Position numbers and translations under genes: made by a program
DNA from: an uncultured Rhodospirillales bacterium
GTDB lineage: Bacteria > Pseudomonadota > Alphaproteobacteria > Rhodospirillales > Casp-alpha2
Direction of reading: 5' to 3'
NCBI GenBank assembly: GCA_938074585.1
Contig: CALJEW010000237.1
Span: 1 to 8,127, forward strand
Length of the DNA stretch: 8,127 nucleotides
Notes under the pieces: model-generated
Told to the model about the DNA's origin: nothing
Databases searched by the model: none
The model's input: the letters and a program-made list of their open reading frames with translations, nothing else
Shown: one piece after another, positions 1-7,000 of the stretch
Numbering within the stretch: position 1 is the stretch's first letter
Layout: each line of letters begins with the position of its first letter

Positions 1-1125
1 GATATTGCTCATTTGTTGTTGGCAGCTCAGAAACAAAACATCCAAGGTTTATCCAAACCCTCTAAGTTAAGTGCCGTACAGCAAAGTTTGGAACAGCCTG
101 ATGGCCCCTCTGCCATTGATATAATTAGTGATTTTTTTAAAACCAATGTTACTAATGCTTCCATTGTAAAAGCAGAGCCTAAACCGGTTCTCGTAGAAAA
201 AAAAATAATTACTAATACTCCTGATATTGAGTCAAACCCGTTTACAAAGCTTACTGATGCGATCCTAGATTTTTTGCCTGATGGCCTTCAGAATGAGGTT
301 CAGACTATTCATAATGTTAAACCGATAAGTCCTATTGGCTCTAAAACGGGCTCAGTTGAAAAAGTTATTTATCCTGTTGCAGATCTAACAGAAGCAGAGA
401 ACCCTTATACAATTGAGAAAGTGGTTCAAGTAAAAGAACTACCAAGAGCGCTTGAACCCGTAAAATCAATCACGGAACCTGTTGTGAATGTCCAACCGGT
501 TACTGTTGCTCCATTGCCTAATGTTAAACCTCGAAACTTAACACAAAATGATTTGGTGTTTGGGGGGCGGGGACGATTAGATACTGTGTTTGAGAAGAAG
601 GGTAATGGTGCGGATAGTTGCGTCATAAAAGCATCACGGAAAAGTGTGTTTTGTATAGAATCATTTAATTGGCCCTCTGAAATACAGAATCAGTTCGAAA
701 CTTTTGGAGGAGTATCGGGAAACGGGCAAAGTATTGTTCATTATTTAAATGGGAAATCGGTGCAGTATCATGGCCGGTTTCCAAATCAATCTTTCAATCC
801 GATTGCCAGCTATATGATGTCAAAGTTTGGCGCCCCGACTGAAGCGCCAAAAATCATAACCGCAATGCTTGGTGCAGCTAGCCAACCAAATCAAGTTTAT
901 CGCTGGGTTGCAGCAACAACTGATGACCAACCGCCCGTGATTCTAGAGATGCGGGAGATTGATGATCTTCGCTGGTCGTTACCGCCAGACCGTTTGAACA
1001 GTCTTATTCGTATGTACCGGAAAGGTGGAGCGTCTATATTTAAAATACTGACTGCGGCAGACCTTTTACTTTTGCAGATAATTAAAGGGGGGCAAAAAAA
1101 AGCATTATCCTCAAAGGGCCCTTAA
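1..1125 (+). CDS. Hypothetical protein, 5' end outside window
   Basis: I do not recognise this family. The frame is open from base 1 (reading D-I-A-H-L-L-L) to the TAA at 1123-1125, so the gene very likely starts upstream; the TTG at 13 is not a convincing start. About the first 170 visible residues are a low-complexity stretch rich in Pro, Val, Lys and Thr, resembling a linker. From about base 540 the sequence becomes domain-like: a Gly-rich 'VFGGRGRLD', two cysteines 11 codons apart (619-621 and 652-654) around a 'CVIKASRKSVFC' segment, then 'ESFNWP', 'HYLNGKSVQYHGRFP', 'MMSKFGAPTEAP', 'VYRWVAA' and a charged helix-like 'LEMREIDDLRWSLPPDR...IRMYRKG'. It ends in a leucine-rich stretch. The paired cysteines suggest, but do not prove, a disulfide and an extracytoplasmic domain. 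G6 and A8 runs (1087-1101) lie just before the stop; a -1 shift there would add a hydrophobic tail. The gene is separated from amtB by 308 bp and need not be functionally linked to it. Confidence 0.75.
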   Translation, partial: DIAHLLLAAQKQNIQGLSKPSKLSAVQQSLEQPDGPSAIDIISDFFKTNVTNASIVKAEPKPVLVEKKIITNTPDIESNPFTKLTDAILDFLPDGLQNEVQTIHNVKPISPIGSKTGSVEKVIYPVADLTEAENPYTIEKVVQVKELPRALEPVKSITEPVVNVQPVTVAPLPNVKPRNLTQNDLVFGGRGRLDTVFEKKGNGADSCVIKASRKSVFCIESFNWPSEIQNQFETFGGVSGNGQSIVHYLNGKSVQYHGRFPNQSFNPIASYMMSKFGAPTEAPKIITAMLGAASQPNQVYRWVAATTDDQPPVILEMREIDDLRWSLPPDRLNSLIRMYRKGGASIFKILTAADLLLLQIIKGGQKKALSSKGP

Positions 1126-1433
1126 TATTGGGAGCTGGTGTTTTCAATCTTACCGCAGCAATAATATTCCTATAGGGATTAAATAGTCGGAAAAACCGAT
1201 ACTGATTCTGTATACGCGGTTTGTGTTTTCTTACTCAAACTTCGAAGATTAGCTAGATTTTATAAATTTAAGACTCCAAAACTCAGAATTTTTTAAAAAT
1301 ACAGTTTATTTTGATGATTTATGTATTTTTAGTAGGCAAATGCTTATCGAGCGATTAAAAACAGTGCAATTGTTCTAAATGACTGTTTGAGCTTCAATCA
1401 ATGAACGCCCAATCAGGCTTTACGGGGGTTAAC
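1126..1433. other. AT-rich intergenic region upstream of amtB
   Basis: This 308-bp gap has no convincing gene. It contains a -1-frame continuation of the preceding gene to a TAG at 1173-1175, an 8-bp palindrome CCTATAGG (1169-1176) and a short hairpin TCGG-AAAAA-CCGA (1187-1199) without a following T-run. It presumably carries the amtB promoter. I looked for a sigma-54 (TGGCAC-N5-TTGC) element and NtrC-type sites, which would be expected for a nitrogen-regulated amt gene, and found no good match. Confidence 0.5.
1424..1428 (+). promoter_or_regulatory. Shine-Dalgarno deciding the amtB start
   Basis: A GGGGG run sits 5 nt before the ATG at 1434. It supports that start over the in-frame ATG at 1401, which has no comparable purine-rich site and would add 11 polar residues before the signal peptide. 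Confidence 0.5.
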
Positions 1434-2732
1434 ATGAATTTATTAAATGTACGTATATTGGGCTTTTTGATTGCTGGACTGATATCTGGTGTGTCTGGCA
1501 ATGCCCAAGCTGCTGAAGCGTCTTTAAATGGGGGTAACACAGCTTGGATATTAACATCGACTGCATTGGTTTTGTTCATGACATTACCGGGCTTGGCGCT
1601 TTTCTATGCAGGCCTTGTACAATCTAAAAACGTTTTGTCTGTCATGATGCACTGCTTTGCCATTGCTTGTATGGCATCAGTACTTTGGTTGGGAGGTGTT
1701 TACAGCTTAGCATTTGATGAAGGTAATGCCTTTGTTGGTGGCCTTGGTAAGGTCATGTTGTCTGGTGTTGGCAGGGACACCTTGTCGGGTGATATTCCGG
1801 AAAGTGTCTTTTTCATGTTTCAAATGACCTTCGCTATCATCACCCCAGCGCTGATTGTAGGCGCTTATGTGGAACGGATTAAATTTTCGGCAGTTCTGCT
1901 GTTTTCTGGTCTTTGGTTAATTGTTGTATATGCCCCTGTTTGTCATTGGGTTTGGGGCGGTGGCTGGCTAGCTGAAATGGGTGTTTTGGATTTCGCTGGT
2001 GGCTTGGTTGTTCACGCAACAGCAGGCACTGCAGCGATTGTTGTCGTTACGGCATTGGGCAACCGGGCTGGTTTTCCTACGCATTTAAGGCCGCCTCATA
2101 ATCCAGGTATGACAATGATTGGCGCTGCAATGTTATGGGTTGGCTGGTTTGGGTTCAATGGTGGATCCGCGTTAGCTGCTGATGGCAACGCTGGCATGGC
2201 AATACTTGTTACCCATATGTCGGCTGCTATGGGGGCGTTGGTATGGGTTGTTATTGAATGGATGAAGTTTGGTAAGCCTAGTTTAGTAGGTATTGTAACG
2301 GGTATGGTTGCAGGCTTGGCGACAATTACCCCAGCTTCTGGGTTTGTTGGTCCACTGGGTGGGCTATGCATAGGTTTGGCCGGTGGGGTGGTCTGTTATT
2401 ACGCAGTCAATATAATGAAAAATAAATTTAATATTGATGATTCGTTGGATGTCTTTTCTGTTCACGGTGTTGGCGGTATCTTGGGAATTCTCATGGTCTC
2501 TGTTTTCGTATCCGAAGAACTGGGGGGGGCTGGGTTCGCCGAAGGCATGACCATAAGCAGTCAATTTGGAGTTCAGACTTTAGCCGTTGTCGCAACCGTT
2601 GTATGGACGGTAATCTTTAGTTGGATCATCATAAAATTCACTCAAGCTGTTTGTGGCTTGCGGGTTAATGATGATCAAATTACCGAAGGCTTAGACTTAG
2701 CTGAACACGGAGAGCGCGCGTATACCATGTAA
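1434..2732 (+). CDS. amtB: Ammonium transporter, Amt/AmtB family
   Basis: This is an inner-membrane trimeric ammonia/ammonium channel that is gated by the PII protein GlnK. From the ATG at 1434 it is 432 residues. Residues 1-27 look like a signal peptide (hydrophobic 'LGFLIAGLISGV', cleavage near 'NAQA'), followed by about eleven hydrophobic segments, as expected for bacterial Amt. Family hallmarks are visible: 'LPGLALFYAGLVQSKN' (51-66), 'FQMTFAIITPALIVGAYVER' (129-148), 'HWVWGGG' (171-177), 'LDFAGGLVVH' (185-194) and 'FSVHGVGGILG' (341-351). Asp186, the pore histidines His194 and His344, Trp174 and Phe133 match E. coli AmtB Asp160, His168, His318, Trp148 and Phe107 in context and spacing. 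The cytoplasmic tail 'GLRVNDDQITEGLDLAEHGERAYTM' fits the GlnK-binding C-terminus. glnK follows after 30 bp, so the two are probably co-transcribed. The family assignment is firm; the exact start is slightly less so. Confidence 0.96.
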   Translation: MNLLNVRILGFLIAGLISGVSGNAQAAEASLNGGNTAWILTSTALVLFMTLPGLALFYAGLVQSKNVLSVMMHCFAIACMASVLWLGGVYSLAFDEGNAFVGGLGKVMLSGVGRDTLSGDIPESVFFMFQMTFAIITPALIVGAYVERIKFSAVLLFSGLWLIVVYAPVCHWVWGGGWLAEMGVLDFAGGLVVHATAGTAAIVVVTALGNRAGFPTHLRPPHNPGMTMIGAAMLWVGWFGFNGGSALAADGNAGMAILVTHMSAAMGALVWVVIEWMKFGKPSLVGIVTGMVAGLATITPASGFVGPLGGLCIGLAGGVVCYYAVNIMKNKFNIDDSLDVFSVHGVGGILGILMVSVFVSEELGGAGFAEGMTISSQFGVQTLAVVATVVWTVIFSWIIIKFTQAVCGLRVNDDQITEGLDLAEHGERAYTM

Positions 2733-2762
2733 CCCTATATAAATCATAGAAAGGAAAAACCA

Positions 2763-3101
2763 ATGAAGTTGGTTATGGCTATCGTCAAACCGTTTAAATT
2801 GGATGCAGTTCGTGAGTCATTGATGGAGGTTGGTATTCAAGGGCTCACGGTTTCTGAAGCCAAGGGATTTGGCCGTCAAAAAGGGCAAACGGAAATATAC
2901 CGGGGATCTGAATATAACGTTGAGTTCGTACCTAAAGTGCGAATTGAGGTTGTGGTTGATGACGATGAACTTGAGCGTGTTGTTGAAGCGATCCGAAGTG
3001 CTGCACTGACTGAAAAAATTGGGGATGGGAAGATTTTTGTTTTGGAAGTGGCGCAAGCAATACGAATCCGAACAGGTGAGACTGGACCAGAAGCGCTTTG
3101 A
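2763..3101 (+). CDS. glnK: Nitrogen regulatory protein PII, GlnK type
   Basis: This small trimeric signal protein senses ATP/ADP and 2-oxoglutarate, is uridylylated under nitrogen limitation, and reversibly blocks AmtB. At 112 residues it has the family's usual length. The T-loop 'GRQKGQTEIYRGSEYNVEFVPK' spans 37-58 and places the uridylylation tyrosine at the canonical Tyr51. Gln39 and Lys58 are at their usual nucleotide/2-oxoglutarate positions, and the B-loop/C-terminal signature 'IGDGKIFVLEV' is at 86-96 with Lys90 present. The ending 'AIRIRTGETGPEAL' is typical of alphaproteobacterial PII proteins. A clear Shine-Dalgarno AAGGA at 2751-2755 lies 7 nt before the ATG. The gene sits 30 bp after amtB, which favours GlnK over GlnB; the sequence alone cannot fully separate the two paralogues. 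The usual order is glnK before amtB, so the inverted order here is mildly unusual. Confidence 0.95.
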   Translation: MKLVMAIVKPFKLDAVRESLMEVGIQGLTVSEAKGFGRQKGQTEIYRGSEYNVEFVPKVRIEVVVDDDELERVVEAIRSAALTEKIGDGKIFVLEVAQAIRIRTGETGPEAL

Positions 3102-3133
3102 GGGTTTTTTATATTGCAGTAAAGCCACGTTCA

Positions 3134-3149
3134 CGAATGAAAACATTCG
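3134..3149. terminator. Possible hairpin between convergent genes
   Basis: CGAATG and CATTCG form a perfect 6-bp stem around an AAAA loop, between the converging glnK and O-methyltransferase genes. On the plus strand a TTTT run follows 6 nt after the stem; on the minus strand there is no good T-run. A separate T6 run follows the glnK stop at about 3105 without a stem before it. The site fits a weak intrinsic terminator for amtB-glnK, but the U-tract is poor. Confidence 0.35.
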
Positions 3150-3162
3150 CTCCGGTTTTGCT

Positions 3163-3825
3163 CTAGCGCTTACGAGCCAAAGTTAAGCCATCGTCAATGG
3201 GTAACATACTGATCGAAACCCGCTCATCCGTATGCAATGCTTTGTTAAAGTTTCGAATGGTTTCTGTTGTGCTTTTTGTGTTGTTGGGGTTGATGACCTC
3301 ACCACGCCACAGCACATTATCAATCGCAATTAAGCCGCCTTGGCGTAAGAGCTTAAGCGCGTTTTCATAATAGACTGGGTAGTTTTGTTTGTCGGCATCA
3401 ATAAACACAAAATCGAATGTTTCTACTTGGTTGTCGGCTAATAATTCTTCTTGAATATCTATGCCTGTGCCTATACGCAATTCGATGATGTCTTGAACAC
3501 CAGCTTCTTCCCAAAAGGGTTGCCCTAGGGGAGCAAATTGCCCGGTTAAATCGCAGGTGATTAATTGACTGTCTTTGGGCATCACCATTGCCATTGCAAG
3601 GGCCGAATATCCCATAAACGTTCCGACCTCTAAAACTCGTTTGGCACCAATTATTTCAACTAAAAATGCAATAAGCTGACCATGTTCTGGTGCGATTTGC
3701 CATTCCACATAAGGGGCATCAGCATTACTTTCTCGCAATTTTCGTAATGTATCAGGTTCACGTAAAGAAACGGATAGCATATAAGCATATAATTGGTCTG
3801 TGAGCTGAGGAGCACGTTTGTTCAA
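3163..3825 (-). CDS. Class I SAM-dependent O-methyltransferase (caffeoyl-CoA OMT-like)
   Basis: This is a cytoplasmic enzyme of O-methyltransferase family 3, which transfers a methyl group from S-adenosylmethionine to a hydroxyl (typically catechol-like) acceptor with the help of a divalent metal. The physiological substrate in bacteria of this type is generally unknown. It has 220 residues, normal for the family. The SAM-binding motif 'VLEVGTFMGYSALAMA' is at 64-79, the next acidic residue is Asp92, and 'FDFVFIDADKQNY' is at 137-149. 'AIDNVLWRGEV' spans 167-177. Asp143, Asp169 and Asn170 have the same spacing as the metal ligands Asp163/Asp189/Asn190 of alfalfa caffeoyl-CoA OMT. The C-terminal 'LPIDDGLTLARKR' is also typical. 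The start is TTG at 3823-3825: no ATG, GTG or TTG lies between it and the upstream in-frame TAG, AGGGA stands 8 nt before it, and the conserved N-terminal 'LYAYMLSVSLREPDTLRKLR' would be lost from the next ATG. It is divergent from the RTX gene and stands alone. Confidence 0.93.
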   Translation of the reverse strand: MNKRAPQLTDQLYAYMLSVSLREPDTLRKLRESNADAPYVEWQIAPEHGQLIAFLVEIIGAKRVLEVGTFMGYSALAMAMVMPKDSQLITCDLTGQFAPLGQPFWEEAGVQDIIELRIGTGIDIQEELLADNQVETFDFVFIDADKQNYPVYYENALKLLRQGGLIAIDNVLWRGEVINPNNTKSTTETIRNFNKALHTDERVSISMLPIDDGLTLARKR

Positions 3826-3833
3826 CGTTTGGT

Positions 3834-3838
3834 TCCCT
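3834..3838 (-). promoter_or_regulatory. Shine-Dalgarno supporting a TTG start
   Basis: On the minus strand AGGGA lies 8 nt upstream of the TTG at 3825-3823. It supports translation of the O-methyltransferase from this rare start codon, which may hold expression low. Confidence 0.5.
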
Positions 3839-3874
3839 ATGAAAAGAAGTGTTAGTGCAATAAATACCTACACG

Positions 3875-3895
3875 GATTGCCTATTTAAGGCAATC
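3875..3895. repeat. Perfect inverted repeat, 8-bp arms
   Basis: The arms GATTGCCT (3875-3882) and AGGCAATC (3888-3895) are exact reverse complements around a 5-bp ATTTA spacer. No T-run follows on either strand, so it does not look like an intrinsic terminator. It is 50 bp upstream of the O-methyltransferase start and about 190 bp upstream of the RTX gene, where a regulator-binding operator or a leader hairpin in the methyltransferase transcript could lie. Its function is inferred only. Confidence 0.5.
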
Positions 3896-3932
3896 ACATA
3901 TCCAGCGATAACCTATTGACCGACAAGCAATA

Positions 3933-3948
3933 AAAAGTTGCAACTTTT
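3933..3948. promoter_or_regulatory. Perfect 16-bp palindrome, candidate operator
   Basis: AAAAGTTGCAACTTTT is an uninterrupted, exact palindrome in the divergent intergenic region. With no spacer it cannot make a good hairpin, and it resembles a binding site for a dimeric helix-turn-helix regulator. It overlaps the -35-like TTGCAA of a weak candidate promoter facing the RTX gene. I cannot name the regulator. Confidence 0.45.
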
Positions 3949-3966
3949 ACTCAATATTCATTTAAA
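3938..3966 (+). promoter_or_regulatory. Weak candidate sigma-70 promoter for the RTX gene
   Basis: TTGCAA (3938-3943) and TTTAAA (3961-3966) are separated by 17 bp, each matching 4 of 6 bases of the consensus -35 and -10 boxes. Transcription would start near 3973, giving a leader of about 115 nt that includes the small ORF at 4043. In AT-rich DNA such matches arise by chance, so this is tentative. Confidence 0.2.
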
Positions 3967-4042
3967 AATTAAGCGCATGAATTTGAGCTTATTCGATATT
4001 TTTGATGAATTTAGATGACTTCGTTTGAGAGGGATTTATTAT

Positions 4043-4075
4043 ATGTTCAAACTTATCACCCTATATGCAAATTAA
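4043..4075 (+). CDS. Possible 10-codon leader ORF upstream of the RTX gene
   Basis: ATG at 4043 opens a 10-codon ORF, MFKLITLYAN, that ends in TAA at 4073-4075. A good Shine-Dalgarno AGGG (4030-4033) stands 9 nt upstream. It is in the same frame as the RTX gene; the TAA directly abuts an ATG at 4076 and lies 12 nt before the preferred RTX start at 4088. Translation of it could couple to, or modulate, RTX translation. The 6-bp repeats GTTTGA (4023-4028) and TCAAAC (4047-4052) could fold so that its ribosome site sits in the loop. It is short enough to be chance; nothing shows that the peptide is made. Confidence 0.3.
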   Translation: MFKLITLYAN

Positions 4076-4077
4076 AT

Positions 4078-4082
4078 GAGGT
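4078..4082 (+). promoter_or_regulatory. Shine-Dalgarno deciding the RTX gene start
   Basis: GAGGT lies 5 nt before the ATG at 4088, whereas the in-frame ATG at 4076 has only AT-rich sequence before it. The start at 4088 is therefore preferred. Confidence 0.6.
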
Positions 4083-4087
4083 CCATC

Positions 4088-7000
4088 ATGGCTGAAGTAA
4101 TTGAAAACGAAGATGGCGATCAAGAAGAAGATGTAAGCGAAACAGGTGATCGTCAAACCCTTTATGACCTGTCCCTTCTAGATGAAGGCGGCGTTGGCCT
4201 TGATGATATAGACCTGGAAGAAAAGGGTAGTAATGACGACAAATGGGAAGAGCCTAACGCCAGTTCGTCACTTGCAGCCATTCATACCGGTAGCCGTCCA
4301 ACCGATGATGAACTGTTTGCAAATATGGTTCCTGAGGGAGAAATGGTAATTGAGGAAGGTGAAATTCTACCAACTTCAGAGGCTGCGGGCCAACGCCTAC
4401 CGGAAATAGATGGCTCCGATGAAGCGCCGGAAGGTCCCGGAAGAGGCTCTGCACCTGAACAAAGTGGCCCTGAAGAAGGTGCTCCTCAAGAACAAAACGC
4501 GGGGCTACAGCAAACCCTAGCATGCCTTGTGCCGCCAGCAGCACCTGCCAAGACCTTAGAACCTGTTGTTCCAGAAACTGATCGCGAACCAGAGCCCGAA
4601 CTAGAAGTTGAAGTTACTGCGTCTGAATGGGGAGAAGATACGGCCATTGCGCTGGATATAGATCCCGGCCTTAGCGATGCGGATGGCACTGAAATTTTAA
4701 GCATTAAAATAGCCGATATCCCAGCAGGGTCATCGCTTAGTTATGTTGATGATGCAGAAGCCAAACAATCCATTGTAATAGATGGCACAACGGCATCTTT
4801 ATCAACTGAACAATTGAACGGATTGACGATTACACCGCCGCATAATCTTGATGGCGCATTTGATTTAAATGTGTCTGCGACTTCAACAGAAGCCGACGGC
4901 AATGTCATCGAAGTGACTTCTGGAGCGCTGACAGTCAATGTTGCTGCTGTTGCTAGTAATGTGGTTGTTGGAACGCAAGACGCTTTTGGTTCAGAAGATG
5001 AAGTGATTTCTTTAGATATTACGACTGCATCTGATGACAATATTACATCTGTTGTCATTTCGGGCGTTCCAAAGGGCGCTGTGCTCAGTACAGGTATCGA
5101 GAATGAGGATGGTACGTGGACGCTTACTGTCGATCAATTGGGTGGGTTGACGGTTACTCCTCCACCAAATTCAAGTGATGAATTTCAGTTGAGTGTTGCT
5201 GTAACAACAATAGACGGTGCGGATAGTTCAACTGTTAGCGGGACTTTTGATGTGAATGTAACGGGTGATGCGGATACACCTTCATTGAAGTTATTTACTG
5301 CATCTGGTGATGATAATTCTGCCATTGCCCTACAAATTAATACAGAACTTTTGGATTTCGATGGCTCTACCCTAGGAACAACTGCATCGAGTGGCAAGGA
5401 AGATACCGCTATAGCATTAGATATTGACGTAACTGAACTAGACACTGATGGCTCTGAGACGGTTAACATTACGATTACTGATGTACCTACGGATTCTGTT
5501 CTATCAGCGGGCAAAGACAATGAGGATGGAACTTGGACGCTTGAAATTGGTGATCTGGAGGGTTTGACGATTATGCCTTCAGATGGTTCGAACACTGATT
5601 TTCAGCTGGGTGTAAGTGTCACGACGTCAGAGAGCAACACAGGAGAGACGAGTACTTCGACAGCGACGTTAGACGTTTCCGTTATTAGTATTGCCTATGC
5701 GCCCGAGTTGACCGTATTTCTTGGGGAAGGCGCTGAGGTATCGAGTTCGCTAACACCAGTATCTTATTGGAAACTCGATGAAACTGGCGAAAACGATACA
5801 CTTGTTGATAGCGTTGGGGATAATGATGGTTCGCCAATCAATAATCTGCGTGATATGGATGGTGGGGAAGGCGGAGATGAAGCCGTGTTAGTTAAAGCTG
5901 CTGGGTTTAAGGGTGGTGGAGAAAGAGATCAGGAATACATTGAAGTTGATGATTCACCTGACCTAAAGCCTGATAGTGGTACCTTAACACTTTGGTTTGA
6001 TGCCGACGATGTTGATGGCTCATTCGCTCTGGCTTCATCAGATGCACAAGGCTCAACAACGGAAGGTGGTTTTAACCTTCGAATTGAGGACGGGCAACTT
6101 ACCTTAGAAATTGAAGATGAAAATGGCGTTCATCGTATTGAGGGCGGCAGTGTTGATGACGGTGATTGGAATCAAGTTTCTGTTTCTTGGGGCAAAGAAG
6201 GAATGCATCTTTATTTGAATGGTGAAGAAGTTGCTTCTGATGAAAGTTTCACTGGCGGCTTGAGCAGGAATGACAATCCGTGGACCTTTGGGGCAACGGC
6301 AGGATCTGAGGGTGAAGAAGGTGGGATGTCCGAGTTTTTTGACGGGCACTTAGATGATATTGCAATTTATGACACGCAAATTAGCGACGATCAGGCATCT
6401 GACTTGTATGACAGTGGTGTGCAAGACATAATCGACAATGGAGGGGATGTTGATTTTGTACAATTTCCACTCGATGTGATGGCAAGTTTGTCCGACATTG
6501 ACGGCTCTGAATCTCTGTCAATTATGATTGATGGCTTGCCAGACGGTGGAGCTCTTTCTTCAGGAACGGATAATGGCGATGGGTCATGGTCGGTCGATAT
6601 AGATGGTCTAGAGGGTCTTACTGTCAGTGTGCCTGTAGGTTCAGATAATTTTGTTATAACCGTTTCTGCTAAGGCAACAGATGAAGGCGGAGATTCGCGA
6701 ACGGCGACGGAAATTGTTCCTGTTGATGTTGAAGGCGTTGGATTTATTGCTGATGTTTCTGGAACCGCCAGCGATGATACTTTGTCGAAAACTGCTGATG
6801 CCGATGTGATTAATTCTGGAGCTGGTAACGATGATATTGATGCCGGCGCTGGGGACGACATCATTATCGTGGGCGACGGTGATGTAACGGTTGCTAGTGG
6901 TGACGATGACGATATCATTGATGGTGGTACCAAAAACGATACGATAGATAGTGGCGCTGGTGATGATCTGTTCATTTTTGGTGCAGGCGATGGAAGCGAC

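Noticed and set aside
1187..1199. TCGG-AAAAA-CCGA hairpin after the first gene as a terminator
   Set aside because: A 4-bp stem without a following T-run is too weak to call.
1260..1433. Sigma-54/NtrC control elements upstream of amtB
   Set aside because: The best GG/GC-like stretch (around 1335) does not keep the required GG-N10-GC spacing, and no NtrC-type dyad was seen.
3857..3934. Direct repeat GCAATAAA (3857-3864 and 3927-3934)
   Set aside because: An 8-bp repeat in a short AT-rich region is likely by chance.
3962..3972. CtrA-like TTAA pairs upstream of the RTX gene
   Set aside because: The two TTAA elements are 3 bp apart, not the 7 bp of a full CtrA site.
6391..6975. Long open frame on the minus strand opposite the RTX gene (also 5185-5595)
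   Set aside because: These are Ser/Pro-rich low-complexity shadows produced by Asp/Gly/Ser-rich codons on the other strand.
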